Shown piece after piece: positions 16,803-25,881 of a DNA stretch of 64,000 nucleotides. Both the position numbers and the translations under genes were made by a program. Origin of the DNA: Streptomyces katrae (GTDB taxonomy: Bacteria; Actinomycetota; Actinomycetes; Streptomycetales; Streptomycetaceae); the NCBI RefSeq assembly GCF_000717655.1, contig NZ_JNZY01000001.1, positions 124,001-188,000 of the forward strand, in the 5' to 3' direction. The notes under the pieces are model-generated. The model did not search any database. It saw only the letters and a program-made list of their open reading frames with translations, and was not told the origin of the DNA. The first letter of the stretch is position 1, and each line of letters begins with the position of its first letter.

Positions 16803-18038
16803 ATGAACTACCGCGTGCCCGTGCCCGTCCCGCAGGTCATCCTCGACGACGTCCGGGGGGCCCAGAAGATGCTCTCGGGCGTCGCCCGGGTCACGCCGAT
16901 GGAAGGCAGCCGGCACCTGACCGCCCTCACCGGCTCCCCGGTCCACTTCAAGTGCGAGAACCTCCAGAGGACCGGCTCCTTCAAACTGCGCGGTGCGTAC
17001 GTGCGCATCTCGGGCCTGCGCCCCGAGCAGCGGGCCGCGGGCGTCGTCGCCGCCAGCGCCGGCAACCACGCGCAGGGCGTGGCCCTGGCCTCCTCCCTCC
17101 TCGGCGTCCGCTCCACGGTGTTCATGCCGGTCGGGGCGCCGCTGCCGAAGGTGGCGGCCACGCAGGAGTACGGCGCCGACGTGCGGATGTCCGGGCAGGT
17201 CGTCGACGAGACCCTGGCGGCGGCCCAGGAGTACGCGGACCGCACCGGGGCGGTGTTCATCCACCCCTTCGACCACCGCGACATCATCGCGGGCCAGGGC
17301 ACGGTCGGCCTGGAGATCCTCGAGCAGTGCCCCGAGGTGCGGACGATCCTCGTCGGCATCGGGGGCGGCGGCCTCGCGGCGGGCATCGCGGTCGCGGTGA
17401 AGGCGCTGCGGCCGGACGTCAAGGTGATCGGCGTTCAGGCGGAGGGCGCCGCCGCCTACCCGCCCTCGCTGCGGGTCGGGCACCCGGTCTCGATCGACAA
17501 CCCGGTCACGATGGCGGACGGCATCAAGGTCGGCCGCCCCGGTGACATTCCCTTCAACATCATCGGCGACCTCCTCGACGGCGTGCGCACGGTTTCCGAG
17601 GACGCCCTCTCCAGCGCCCTGCTGCTCTGCCTGGAGCGCGCCAAGCTCGTCGTCGAGCCCGCCGGCTGCAGCCCGGTGGCCGCCCTGATGAGCCGGCCCG
17701 AGCTGTACGGCGGGGGCGGCCCGGTGGTCGCCGTCCTGTCCGGCGGGAACATCGACCCGCTGCTGCTCCAGCGGATCCTGCGGCACGGCATGGCGGCGGC
17801 GGGCCGCTACCTCTCGCTGCGGCTGCGCGTGGCCGATCGGCCGGGGGCGCTGGCCGGGCTCCTGGGGGTGTTGTCAGTGGTGGATGCGAACGTGCTGGAC
17901 GTGAGCCACGTACGGACCGACCCGCGCCTGGGGCTCACCGAGGTGGAGGTGGAGCTGCACCTGGAGACGAAGGGCCCGGAGCACTGCAGGGAGGTCGCGC
18001 GCTCGCTGCACGCGGCCGGGTACACGGTCATGGGCTGA
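16803..18038 (+). CDS. ilvA: Threonine ammonia-lyase with C-terminal ACT domain
   Basis: PLP-dependent threonine dehydratase giving 2-oxobutanoate. The start is ATG 16803, giving 411 residues. The PLP lysine is Lys61 in TGSFKLRGAY; the glycine-rich phosphate loop is GGGGLAAG. Residues ~335-411 form an ACT-like regulatory domain (LSLRLRVADRPGALAGLLGVL). The length matches the shorter, single-ACT form, which may be catabolic or biosynthetic; the exact role is not decided by sequence. The stop codon lies inside a 15-bp tandem repeat. Confidence 0.92.
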   Translation: MNYRVPVPVPQVILDDVRGAQKMLSGVARVTPMEGSRHLTALTGSPVHFKCENLQRTGSFKLRGAYVRISGLRPEQRAAGVVAASAGNHAQGVALASSLLGVRSTVFMPVGAPLPKVAATQEYGADVRMSGQVVDETLAAAQEYADRTGAVFIHPFDHRDIIAGQGTVGLEILEQCPEVRTILVGIGGGGLAAGIAVAVKALRPDVKVIGVQAEGAAAYPPSLRVGHPVSIDNPVTMADGIKVGRPGDIPFNIIGDLLDGVRTVSEDALSSALLLCLERAKLVVEPAGCSPVAALMSRPELYGGGGPVVAVLSGGNIDPLLLQRILRHGMAAAGRYLSLRLRVADRPGALAGLLGVLSVVDANVLDVSHVRTDPRLGLTEVEVELHLETKGPEHCREVARSLHAAGYTVMG

Positions 18039-18078
18039 GCCGAACCGAGCTGAGCCGAACCGAGCTGAGCCGAACCGG
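18034..18078 (+). repeat. Three 15-bp tandem repeats across the ilvA stop codon
   Basis: The unit GCTGAGCCGAACCGA is present at 18034-18048 and 18049-18063, and with one changed base at 18064-18078. The first copy contains the ilvA TGA stop, and every unit supplies an in-phase TGA because the period is a multiple of three. Confidence 0.9.
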
Positions 18079-18239
18079 GGCGCCCGGCCCCCGCGAAACG
18101 GCGGCAGTCCCGTAGCGGCACGCGATATAACGCGATAGCGTATGTCACCCGAACGGCCGGGCGAGGACGGCCCGGCGTCCCTAGGATTGCGTGGGAATGT
18201 AACGATTCTGCTGGCCCGATGCACACTGGGAGAACCCAA

Positions 18240-19319
18240 ATGCCAGGCGCCATCTATGCCGAAGGCCTGGTCAAGACCTTCGGCGAGGTAAGGGCACTGG
18301 ACGGCGTGGACCTCGATGTCCCCGAAGGCACCGTGCTGGGCCTGCTCGGCCCCAACGGTGCCGGCAAGACCACGGCCGTGCGTGTCCTGACCACCCTCCT
18401 CAAGCCCGACAGCGGCAAGGCCGTCGTCGCCGGGATCGACGTCCTCAAGCACCCCAACGAAGTCCGCCGCGCCATCGGCCTGTCCGGCCAGTTCGCCGCC
18501 GTCGACGAGTACCTGACCGGCCGCGAGAACCTCCAGATGGTCGGCCGGCTCTACCAGATGAGCGGCAAGGCGGCGAAGGCCCGGGCCGGCGAACTGCTGG
18601 AGCGCTTCAGCCTCGCCGACGCCGCCGACCGCACCGCGAAGACGTACTCCGGCGGCATGCGCCGGCGCCTGGACCTCGCGGCCGCACTCGTCGTCCGCCC
18701 GCCCGTCATGTTCATGGACGAGCCGACCACCGGCCTCGACCCGCGCAACCGCCAGCAGCTCTGGGACGTCATCCAGGAGCTCGTGGCCGGCGGCACCACC
18801 CTGCTGCTCACCACCCAGTACCTGGAGGAGGCCGACCACCTCGCGCACGACATCTGCGTGGTCGACCACGGCAAGGTCATCGCCCGCGGCACCTCCGACC
18901 AGCTCAAGGCCCGGACCGGCGGCGAACGCGTCGAGGTCGTCGTCCACGAGCGCGACCGCATCCCCGACGCCCGCACGGTGCTCGCCGGCTTCGGCAAGGG
19001 CGAGACCACCGTCGAGGAGCACACCCGCAAGCTGACCGTCCCCGTCACCGGCGGCGCCAAGCTGCTCGCCGAGGTCATCCGCGAGCTGGACGCCCGCAGC
19101 ATCGAGATCGACGACATCGGCCTGCGCCGGCCCACCCTCGACGACGTGTTCATCTCCCTCACCGGCCACGCGGCCGCCCTGGCCGACGAGGAGAACGGCG
19201 AGGGCGTCCCGCCGGACGCCAAGGGCCGCCGCGGCCACCGGGCATCGGTGCCGGCCTCGGCGCCGGCGCCGGCACCGGAACCGGCCTCGGCACCCGTATC
19301 GAAGGAGGCGGCCCAGTGA
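18240..19319 (+). CDS. DrrA-type ABC exporter ATP-binding subunit
   Basis: Nucleotide-binding subunit of an ABC-2 type exporter in the daunorubicin-resistance (DrrA) family. Walker A is GPNGAGKTT, the signature is YSGGMRRRLDLA, and Walker B is VMFMDEPTTGLDP. The C-terminal ~80 residues carry the DrrA-type extension, ending in an Ala/Pro-rich tail. I chose ATG 18240 (GGGAG at 7 nt) over ATG 18219, giving 359 residues. The stop overlaps the permease start by four bases (GTGA). The exported substrate is unknown; drug or lipid export is the usual role. Confidence 0.92.
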   Translation: MPGAIYAEGLVKTFGEVRALDGVDLDVPEGTVLGLLGPNGAGKTTAVRVLTTLLKPDSGKAVVAGIDVLKHPNEVRRAIGLSGQFAAVDEYLTGRENLQMVGRLYQMSGKAAKARAGELLERFSLADAADRTAKTYSGGMRRRLDLAAALVVRPPVMFMDEPTTGLDPRNRQQLWDVIQELVAGGTTLLLTTQYLEEADHLAHDICVVDHGKVIARGTSDQLKARTGGERVEVVVHERDRIPDARTVLAGFGKGETTVEEHTRKLTVPVTGGAKLLAEVIRELDARSIEIDDIGLRRPTLDDVFISLTGHAAALADEENGEGVPPDAKGRRGHRASVPASAPAPAPEPASAPVSKEAAQ

Positions 19320-20173
19320 CCACCGCCTCCCCGGCCCCGCAGCTCGCGGCACCGCGCCCGCGCGGCGGCATCGTCCAGGGCGTCAACGACTCCCTGGTCA
19401 TCGCAAAGCGGAATTTGATCCGCATGTCCAGGATTCCCGAAATGATAATTTTCGGGGTCATCCAGCCGGTCATGTTCGTCGTGCTGTTCAGCTACGTCTT
19501 CGGCGGCTCGATCAGCGTCGACGGCAACACCTCGCCCGCCGCCTACCGCGAGTTCCTGATGGCCGGCATCTTCGCCCAGACCGTCACCTTCGCCACGGCC
19601 GGCGCGGGCGCGGGCATCGCGGACGACATGCACAAGGGCCTGATCGACCGGTTCCGCTCGCTGCCCATGGCCCGCGGGGCGGTCCTGACCGGCCGCACAC
19701 TCGCCGACCTCGTCCAGACCACCCTCACGCTGGTCATCCTGGCCGTGGTCGCCCTGCTCGTCGGCTGGCGCACCCACACGAGCGCCGGCGAGGTGCTGGC
19801 CGGCTTCGCCCTGCTGCTCCTGCTCGGGTACGCGTTCTCCTGGATCGGCGCGCTGATCGGCCTGTCGGTGCGCACCCCGGAGGCGGCCACCTCGGGCGGG
19901 CTGATCTGGCTCTTCCCGCTGACGTTCATCTCGAACGCCTTCGTCCCCTCCGACAACATGCCGACGTTCCTGCGGACCATCGCCGAGTGGAACCCCTTCA
20001 GCGCCACCGTCCAGGCGGCCCGCGGGCTGTTCGGCAACTTCCCGCCGGGGTACGAGGCCCCGGCGGCCTGGCCGATGCAGCACCCGGTGCTCGCGTCGGT
20101 CCTGTGGTCCGTACTGATCATCGCGCTCTTCCGGACCCTGTCGGTCCGCAAATACCGCTCGGCGACCGCGTAA
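19316..20173 (+). CDS. DrrB-type ABC-2 permease
   Basis: Membrane subunit of the exporter, translationally coupled to the ATPase gene. It has 285 residues with about six transmembrane segments starting at IPEMIIFGVIQPVMFVVLFSYVF, and the ABC-2 signature near the fifth helix (LIWLFPLTFISNAFVPSDNMP). The start is GTG 19316. A 14-bp terminator stem follows at once, so the operon has two genes. Confidence 0.92.
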   Translation: MTTASPAPQLAAPRPRGGIVQGVNDSLVIAKRNLIRMSRIPEMIIFGVIQPVMFVVLFSYVFGGSISVDGNTSPAAYREFLMAGIFAQTVTFATAGAGAGIADDMHKGLIDRFRSLPMARGAVLTGRTLADLVQTTLTLVILAVVALLVGWRTHTSAGEVLAGFALLLLLGYAFSWIGALIGLSVRTPEAATSGGLIWLFPLTFISNAFVPSDNMPTFLRTIAEWNPFSATVQAARGLFGNFPPGYEAPAAWPMQHPVLASVLWSVLIIALFRTLSVRKYRSATA

Positions 20174-20190
20174 GGCGCACAGGAACGGGA

Positions 20191-20222
20191 AAGCCCCCGC
20201 CGGATCGCTCCGGCGGGGGCTT
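20191..20222. terminator. Terminator between the ABC exporter operon and greA
   Basis: A perfect 14-bp stem, AAGCCCCCGCCGGA / TCCGGCGGGGGCTT, with a TCGC loop, followed by TTCTCG on the + strand. It sits between convergent genes and can serve both. Confidence 0.9.
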
Positions 20223-20240
20223 CTCGATCTCGTGGGGTGA

Positions 20241-20738
20241 TCAGCCGGTGAAGGGCTTGACGTCGAGGATCTTGACGGTGGCCTTCTTGCCGTTCGGCAG
20301 CTCGTACTCGGCGTCCTCGCCGATCTTCTTGCCCATCACACCGGTGCCCAGCGGGGACTGCGGGGAGTAGGTCTCGAAGTCGGAGGACGCGTACTCGCGC
20401 GAGGCGAGCAGGAAGGACATCGTGTCGTCCTCGTCGCCGTCGAAGGCGATGGTGACGACCGTGCCGGGCGCGACCTCGCCGTCGGCGGCGGGTGCGGTGC
20501 CGACCTTGGCGTTCTCGAGGAGCTGCGTCAGCTGGCGGACACGGAGCTCCTGCTTGCCCTGCTCCTCCTTGGCCGCGTGGTAACCGCCGTTCTCGCGCAG
20601 GTCGCCCTCCTCGCGGGCGGCTGCGATCTTGGTGGCGATCTCCGTGCGTGCGGGACCAGAGAGGTAGTCCAGCTCGGCCTTCAGCTGGTCGTACGCCGCC
20701 TGGGTCAGCCAGGTGACGCTCTCGCTCGTCTGGGTCAC
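20241..20738 (-). CDS. greA: Transcription elongation factor GreA
   Basis: Enters the RNA polymerase secondary channel and stimulates cleavage of backtracked RNA. The N-terminal coiled coil has the acidic tip EEGDLRENGGYHAAKEEQ, and the C-terminal FKBP-like domain contains the typical SPLGTGVMGKKIGE. It has 165 residues, the normal length. Start GTG or ATG choice is clear at 20738 (MTQTSESVTW). Confidence 0.95.
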   Translation of the reverse strand: MTQTSESVTWLTQAAYDQLKAELDYLSGPARTEIATKIAAAREEGDLRENGGYHAAKEEQGKQELRVRQLTQLLENAKVGTAPAADGEVAPGTVVTIAFDGDEDDTMSFLLASREYASSDFETYSPQSPLGTGVMGKKIGEDAEYELPNGKKATVKILDVKPFTG

Positions 20739-20831
20739 GGGTGCTCCTCGTCGGTACAGGGGACTACATAGCCGCCAGCGGCGGGCGAAACCACGAGCCT
20801 AACAATTCGGGAAGAAAAGGGGGAGGACACC

Positions 20832-20999
20832 ATGTGTATGAAGTGTGTCATTGGGCCCGTGAGCAGGAAAGAGCTCAGTCTGCCGTGGGCGTGGTGCCCG
20901 TCGCTGCCTGGCAGCCCACCAGTTCGATCATCGTCGCGCGGCCGGTGGTCTTCAACGAGAGCATCTCGTCCACCCGCGTGCCCTTCTGCCCGAAGGTGA
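20832..20999 (+). CDS. Candidate short ORF beginning MCMKC (uncertain)
   Basis: A 55-codon frame starting ATG 20832 directly behind a near-ideal Shine-Dalgarno run (GGGGGAGG, 5 nt spacing). The product begins MCMKCVIGPV. Against it: its 3' two-thirds run antisense to the DUF4307 gene, and codon use (TGT, ATT) is not typical. It could be a translated leader, or the purine run may belong to another signal. Reported because of the site and cysteines only. Confidence 0.2.
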   Translation: MCMKCVIGPVSRKELSLPWAWCPSLPGSPPVRSSSRGRWSSTRASRPPACPSARR

Positions 21000-21300
21000 A
21001 GTCGGCGCGGCCGACCTCCGCGTGCTCCTCGTTCTGGGAGCTCAGCGTGCACACTCCGGTGACCGAGGCGTCCTTGCGCACCTCCAGGTGCACCTTCACC
21101 TCGGTGTCGGAGACCACCTGGAACTTGATCACCTCGGCGCTGACGCTCTGACCGGCGACGTAGTCCCAGCCGATCCAGCCCACCAGCGCCAGCAGCCCGA
21201 CACCCAGCACCGAACCGACGATCTTGAGCTTCCGGTCCGCACGCTCGTCCGCCGACCGCCCGTAACGACCCTCGGGCAGCCCCTCGCGCACCGCACTCAT
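20875..21300 (-). CDS. DUF4307 membrane protein
   Basis: A 141-residue protein (ATG 21300) with a short cytoplasmic basic N-terminus (RYGRSADERADRKLK), one transmembrane helix (IVGSVLGVGLLALVGWIGWDYV) and an outside beta-rich domain. It matches the actinobacterial DUF4307 family, whose function is unknown. It lies upstream of greA on the same strand and is divergent from mca, an arrangement I recall as conserved in Streptomyces. Confidence 0.85.
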   Translation of the reverse strand: MSAVREGLPEGRYGRSADERADRKLKIVGSVLGVGLLALVGWIGWDYVAGQSVSAEVIKFQVVSDTEVKVHLEVRKDASVTGVCTLSSQNEEHAEVGRADFTFGQKGTRVDEMLSLKTTGRATMIELVGCQAATGTTPTAD

Positions 21301-21420
21301 CGATCGTTCCTTTCGGGAGGGCCGGACTCCAGCATCCCAGGGGCAGCCCCGGAATTTTTCCACCCCCCGATTCGGTCACTATAGGAGGCGATGCCCTGAC
21401 GACTTAAAGAGGATCCTGTC

Positions 21421-22302
21421 TTGACCGAGCAGCTTCGACTGATGGCCGTCCATGCCCACCCCGACGACGAGTCGAGCAAGGGCGCGGCCACCATGGCCAA
21501 GTACGTGTCCGAGGGGGTTCCCGTGCTCGTGGTGACCTGCACGGGGGGCGAGCGCGGCTCGATCCTCAACCCCAAGCTCCAGGGTGACGAGTACATCGAG
21601 AAGAACATCCACGAGGTCCGCGCCAAGGAGATGGACGAGGCGCGCCAGATCCTCGGCATCGACCAGGAGTGGCTGGGCTACGTCGACTCAGGCCTGCCGG
21701 AGGGCGACCCGCTGCCCCCGCTGCCCGACGGCTGCTTCGCCCTGGAGGACGTGGACGAGGCGGCCGGCCGCCTCGTGAAGAAGATCCGCGAGTTCCGGCC
21801 GCAGGTCATCACCACGTACGACGAGAACGGCGGCTACCCGCACCCCGACCACATCATGACCCACAAGATCTCGATGGTGGCCTTCGACGGCGCGGCCGAC
21901 ACCGAGAAGTACCCGGAGGCCGAGTTCGGCCCCGCTTACCAGCCGCAGAAGCTCTACTACAACCAGGGCTTCAACAAGCCGCGCACCATCGCCCTGCACG
22001 AGGCGCTGCTCGCGCGCGGCATGGAGTCCCCGTACGGGGAGTGGCTGGAGCGCTGGAAGGAGTTCGAGCGCACCGAGCGGACGCTGACGACGCACGTGCC
22101 GTGCGCCGAGTTCTTCGAGATCCGCGACAAGGCGCTCATCGCGCACGCCACGCAGATCGACCCGGACGGCGGCTGGTTCCGCGTGCCGATGGAGATCCAG
22201 AAGGAGGTCTGGCCCACGGAGGAGTACGAGCTCGCCAAGTCGCTCGTCGACACTTCCCTCCCCGAGTCCGACCTCTTCGCGGGCATCCGGGAGAATGCGT
22301 AG
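21421..22302 (+). CDS. mca: Mycothiol S-conjugate amidase
   Basis: Cleaves mycothiol conjugates of electrophiles and drugs to a mercapturate and GlcN-Ins, a core actinobacterial detoxification step. It belongs to the LmbE/PIG-L zinc family: likely zinc ligands are His13 and Asp16 (HAHPDDE) and His144 (PHPDH). The Mca-specific length of 293 residues and the C-terminal EYELAKSLVDTSLPESDLFAGI distinguish it from MshB. The start is TTG 21421 behind AAGAGGA. It is followed after 2 bp by a small membrane protein gene. Confidence 0.95.
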   Translation: MTEQLRLMAVHAHPDDESSKGAATMAKYVSEGVPVLVVTCTGGERGSILNPKLQGDEYIEKNIHEVRAKEMDEARQILGIDQEWLGYVDSGLPEGDPLPPLPDGCFALEDVDEAAGRLVKKIREFRPQVITTYDENGGYPHPDHIMTHKISMVAFDGAADTEKYPEAEFGPAYQPQKLYYNQGFNKPRTIALHEALLARGMESPYGEWLERWKEFERTERTLTTHVPCAEFFEIRDKALIAHATQIDPDGGWFRVPMEIQKEVWPTEEYELAKSLVDTSLPESDLFAGIRENA

Positions 22303-22304
22303 CC

Positions 22305-22535
22305 ATGAACGCTACGCAGGCAGCACTGACCGAGCTCCTTCCGCTGGCGGGTGACACCTTCGACAAGAACAAGGTGACCCCCGGAGTCCTGGGCTTCATC
22401 GTGTTCGCGGCCCTCGCCCTCGCGGTGTGGGGCCTGATGAAGTCGATGAGCCGCCACATGGGCAAGGTCGACTTCCAGGAAGCCCCGGAGGCGGGCGCGG
22501 CAGCCGCAGCCCCCGCCGCGGACCGGGCTCCGTAG
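22305..22535 (+). CDS. Small membrane protein co-transcribed with mca
   Basis: A 76-residue protein with one transmembrane helix (VLGFIVFAALALAVWGLMKSM), a basic flank and an Ala-rich tail. The start, ATG 22305, comes two bases after the mca stop. I recall the mca-small membrane protein pair as conserved in Streptomyces. No function is known; co-transcription suggests a link with mycothiol conjugate handling at the membrane, but that is inference. Confidence 0.8.
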   Translation: MNATQAALTELLPLAGDTFDKNKVTPGVLGFIVFAALALAVWGLMKSMSRHMGKVDFQEAPEAGAAAAAPAADRAP

Positions 22536-22556
22536 GGAGCCGTCCCCCGGACATGC

Positions 22557-22592
22557 GCCGCCGCCCTCCCGCCGGGCGGGTGGGGCGGCGGC
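22557..22592. terminator. Hairpin after the mca operon
   Basis: GCCGCCGCCCTCCCGCC pairs with GGCGGGTGGGGCGGCGGC with one bulge. It lies between the mca operon and the convergent STAND regulator gene. Confidence 0.65.
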
Positions 22593-22641
22593 TGCGCGTG
22601 CCTGCGGTCGGGCCTGCCGCCGGGCCGTACGGCTCAGGCGG

Positions 22642-25600
22642 TCATACGGCCGCCGGCGAGGCCGGTGGCATCGGGACGCCCATGATCTCCCGAGAGTGCA
22701 GGTTCGGGACCAGCGCGAGCCGCCACGCCTGCCAGCCCTCCGCCGGGTCGACGCCCCGCCCCAGCACCACCGCGTAGGTGTCCAGGCTGTCCTCCAGGCG
22801 CCCGTCCCGCATCGGATGCGGCGACGCGGCCAGCCGGGCCAGCTCCGCCCGGGCCTCCTCCACGCCCGCGCCCGGGAGCGCGTACGGCAGCAGCGTGCAG
22901 CGCAGGAACCGGGCCCAGTCCTCCCCGCGCCGGTCCCCGTACGAGATGAACAGCCGGGCCGCCTCCTCGCACAGCCCCAGAGCCTGCGACGCCCGGCCGT
23001 TGCCCGCGTCCACCACCGCCAGTTCCAGGCAGGTCCACGCCTCTCCGTGCGCCAGCCCGATCCGCCGGAAATCCGCCCGCGCATCCACCAGCAGCTGCCG
23101 CGCGAACCCGGAGTTCTTCAGGTTCCCCGTCTGCGCCGCCCGCTGGTCGCGCGTCACCCGGCCCGAATGGTGCCGGGCGTGGGCCAGCCCGTACACGTCC
23201 CGCATCCGCGAGAACATCGTCCGGGCCCGCTCCAGCTCCCGCACCGCCTGGTCGCGCTCGCCGCCCTCCTCCAGCGCCTGCCCGAGGTAGTACAGCGTCC
23301 ACGCCTCCCCGCGCGCGTCCTCCTGCTCCCGGTGCCGGGCCAGCGCCTCGCGCAGCCGCTCCACCGCCGGTCCCGGATCCCCGTCCACCACCCGGGCCCG
23401 GCCCAGCTGGGTCAGCGCCCAGGCCTGGCCGCGCTCGTCGCGCGTCCGCCCGTACAGCTCGAGGGCCAGCTTCAGCTCCGCCTCCGCCCGCGGAACGTCG
23501 CCGAGCCGCAGGTGCACCTGCCCCAGCTGGAAATGCGCCCACGCCTCACCGTGCACGCTCTCGCTCTCCCGGTGCAGGGCCAGCGACTGTTCCAGCAGCT
23601 GCATCGCCTCCGCCAGGTGCGCCCGGTCCCGCTCCACCGCCGCCAGCGCGTGCAGCCCCCACGCCCGGTCGCCGGCCAGCTTGTCCGGCTCCTGCAGCAC
23701 CAGCGCCTCGCGGATGCGGGCCGCGGCCTCCGGCAGCTGCCCCTGGTGGTGCAGCGTGATGCCGAGCGAGATCAGCGCCATGCCCGCGCCCGCGTCCTGC
23801 TGCGCCTCGATGTACTGGTCGACCACCGAGGTCAGCGTCGTGCGGGCCTTGTCCAGCTCGCCGAGCTGGCGCGCCGCGATACCCGTACGCCACTGCACCG
23901 AGCGGACCATCCGCCCCTGGCCGGGCTCGCCCTGCCGGGCGGCCTCCACCGCCTGCGTCAGCTCGTTGATCTCGCCGAGCCGGTACAGGTCGCCGCGCAG
24001 CAGGCAGAAGTCGCACAGCGCGCCCAGCAGGTCCAGCACCGCCTGCTGGTCCACGTCCTCCGAGTGCCGCAGCGCGGCCGTGATGAAGCTCGACTCGTCG
24101 TCCAGCCAGCGCAGCGCCGCGTCCAGCGAGGCGAAGCCGTGCCCGCCGAAGTGGTTCGCCCGGGTCGACATCTTCCCGTCGACCATCCGGATCACCGAGT
24201 CCGCGAGCTGCGCGTAGTTCCGGATCAGCCGCCCGTGCGCCGCCGAGGCCTCGGCCCGGTCCTCGTCCGCCGCGAGCCGCGCCGCCGCGTACGAGCGCAC
24301 CGCGTCGTGCATCCGGAACCGCTCCCCGCGCACCGGGTCCAGCAGGCCCGCCTGCGCCAGCTCGCGCAGCAGCCGGCCGGCCGCCGCCTGGTCCGCGTCG
24401 ATCAGTGCCGCCGCGGCCGACGGGCCGAGCGAGGCCCGCCCGGCCAGCGTGAGCCGCCGCAGCAGCCGGCGCCGCTCCTCGGGCAGGCGCACGTAAGCCA
24501 GGCCGAGGGCACCCTCCAGCGCATCGGCGCCACCGGGGCCGTGCGGACCTTCTCCCGGTGCAGCCCCCAGCGGGGCCAGGACGCGCAGGGCCAGCGGGAG
24601 CCCGCCGCCGAGCGCGAGCAGCCCCCGCGCATCCTCCTCCTCGTACGGGGCCCCGCCGGCCGCCTCCGCCCCGGCGCGCACCAGCTCCGCGCCCTCCGGC
24701 TCCGTCAGCCGCTCCACCGGCAGCTGGTGCACCCACGCCGCCAGGTCCGGCAGCTCCAGCGGCTCCCGCGCCGTCACCAGCACCAGGCTCTCCGACCGCT
24801 CCGGGACCAGCATCCGCACCTGCGCCGCATCCACCGCGTCGTCCAGCAGCACCGTCACCGGCAGCCCCTGGAGGTGCTGGTGGTACAGCTCGCCCAGGCG
24901 CCGTACCTGCTGCTGCGCCGAGGACCCCTCGCGGAACAGCAGCTGCTCGCGCGGGGCGCCCAGCCGGTTCAGCAGGTGCAGCAGCGCCTCCCGGGTCGAC
25001 AGCGGCGCCTCCCCGCTGAGCGAGCCGCCCCGCAGGTCCACCACGCAGGCGCCGCGGAACTGGTCCCGCAGCGCGTCCGCGGCCCGCAGCGCCAGGGCCG
25101 TGCGGCCCACGCCCGGCTCGCCGTGCAGCACCACGACCACCGGGCGGGTCTCCGTACTGGCCCGGGCCGCCTGCACCCACTGCGCGATCCGCGTCAGCTC
25201 CGCCCGCCGGCCCGTGAACAGGGCCCCGGACTGCGGGAGGTGGCCGAAGGACTGCTCCAGCACGCTGCGCCGCCGGGCCTCCGCACTGCGGTCGGTGCCG
25301 CGCAGCTGGGGAGTCGTGCTCCGGGAGGGCTGCCGGGGCGCCCGCGCCGCGGCGGCCACCGCGCGCTGCTGCTCCAGGAACGGGCGGATCCCGCGCACCT
25401 CCAGCGCGGTCAGCCACTGCAGCCTCAGCTGCTCCGGCCCGCCGGGGCGGCCGCGCACCCCGGCCCGGCGGTTCGCGGCGGGCAGGTGCAGGGCCGTCAC
25501 CTTGGCGACGGTGGCCGCCGCCCCGGCGATCCCGGTGACGGCCCCGGCGGTCAGGGCCGTGCCCGCCGCCACGCCGAGCGAGAGGTCGGCCCCGACGGCG

Positions 25601-25881
25601 GCGGCCGCCGCAACCGCCGTCACGAGCAAGGCCGTCGAGGTGTTCCCGCGCCGGAAGGCCTCGCCGAGGGACTCGTCCCCGGCAGCCGCCTCGTCCAGGG
25701 CCCGGACGTACGCCTCGTACTCCTGCGCGGCGCTCGCCGCGAGGGCGTCCAGCGCCTCCAGGCCGCGCGCCAGCAGCGCCGCCCTGTCAACCGGTTGCCC
25801 CGTCCCGGCAGCCCGCTGGGCCTCCTCGTCCACGGCCCGCTCCCACAGCCGCTCGGCCTCGTCGCGATGGCTGTCCCGCAT
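22642..25881 (-). CDS. Large STAND/NB-ARC ATPase with TPR repeats
   Basis: About 1079 residues from ATG 25881, which has GAGGGGG six bases upstream (ATG 25887 is possible). The N-terminal ~130 residues are helical, with a small-residue hydrophobic segment (ALLVTAVAAAAAVGADLSLGVAAG...) that could be membrane-associated. Residues ~250-560 are an NB-ARC-like P-loop domain with Walker A GEPGVGRTALA and a Walker B-like VTVLLDDAVDAAQV; the Walker A Lys is replaced by Arg260. A winged-helix stretch follows (RMHDAVRSYAAARLAADE), and residues ~620-1060 are tetratricopeptide repeats. The family acts as signal-sensing switches (AfsR relatives), but the SARP DNA-binding domain is absent. The partner is unknown. 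Confidence 0.85.
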   Translation of the reverse strand: MRDSHRDEAERLWERAVDEEAQRAAGTGQPVDRAALLARGLEALDALAASAAQEYEAYVRALDEAAAGDESLGEAFRRGNTSTALLVTAVAAAAAVGADLSLGVAAGTALTAGAVTGIAGAAATVAKVTALHLPAANRRAGVRGRPGGPEQLRLQWLTALEVRGIRPFLEQQRAVAAAARAPRQPSRSTTPQLRGTDRSAEARRRSVLEQSFGHLPQSGALFTGRRAELTRIAQWVQAARASTETRPVVVVLHGEPGVGRTALALRAADALRDQFRGACVVDLRGGSLSGEAPLSTREALLHLLNRLGAPREQLLFREGSSAQQQVRRLGELYHQHLQGLPVTVLLDDAVDAAQVRMLVPERSESLVLVTAREPLELPDLAAWVHQLPVERLTEPEGAELVRAGAEAAGGAPYEEEDARGLLALGGGLPLALRVLAPLGAAPGEGPHGPGGADALEGALGLAYVRLPEERRRLLRRLTLAGRASLGPSAAAALIDADQAAAGRLLRELAQAGLLDPVRGERFRMHDAVRSYAAARLAADEDRAEASAAHGRLIRNYAQLADSVIRMVDGKMSTRANHFGGHGFASLDAALRWLDDESSFITAALRHSEDVDQQAVLDLLGALCDFCLLRGDLYRLGEINELTQAVEAARQGEPGQGRMVRSVQWRTGIAARQLGELDKARTTLTSVVDQYIEAQQDAGAGMALISLGITLHHQGQLPEAAARIREALVLQEPDKLAGDRAWGLHALAAVERDRAHLAEAMQLLEQSLALHRESESVHGEAWAHFQLGQVHLRLGDVPRAEAELKLALELYGRTRDERGQAWALTQLGRARVVDGDPGPAVERLREALARHREQEDARGEAWTLYYLGQALEEGGERDQAVRELERARTMFSRMRDVYGLAHARHHSGRVTRDQRAAQTGNLKNSGFARQLLVDARADFRRIGLAHGEAWTCLELAVVDAGNGRASQALGLCEEAARLFISYGDRRGEDWARFLRCTLLPYALPGAGVEEARAELARLAASPHPMRDGRLEDSLDTYAVVLGRGVDPAEGWQAWRLALVPNLHSREIMGVPMPPASPAAV

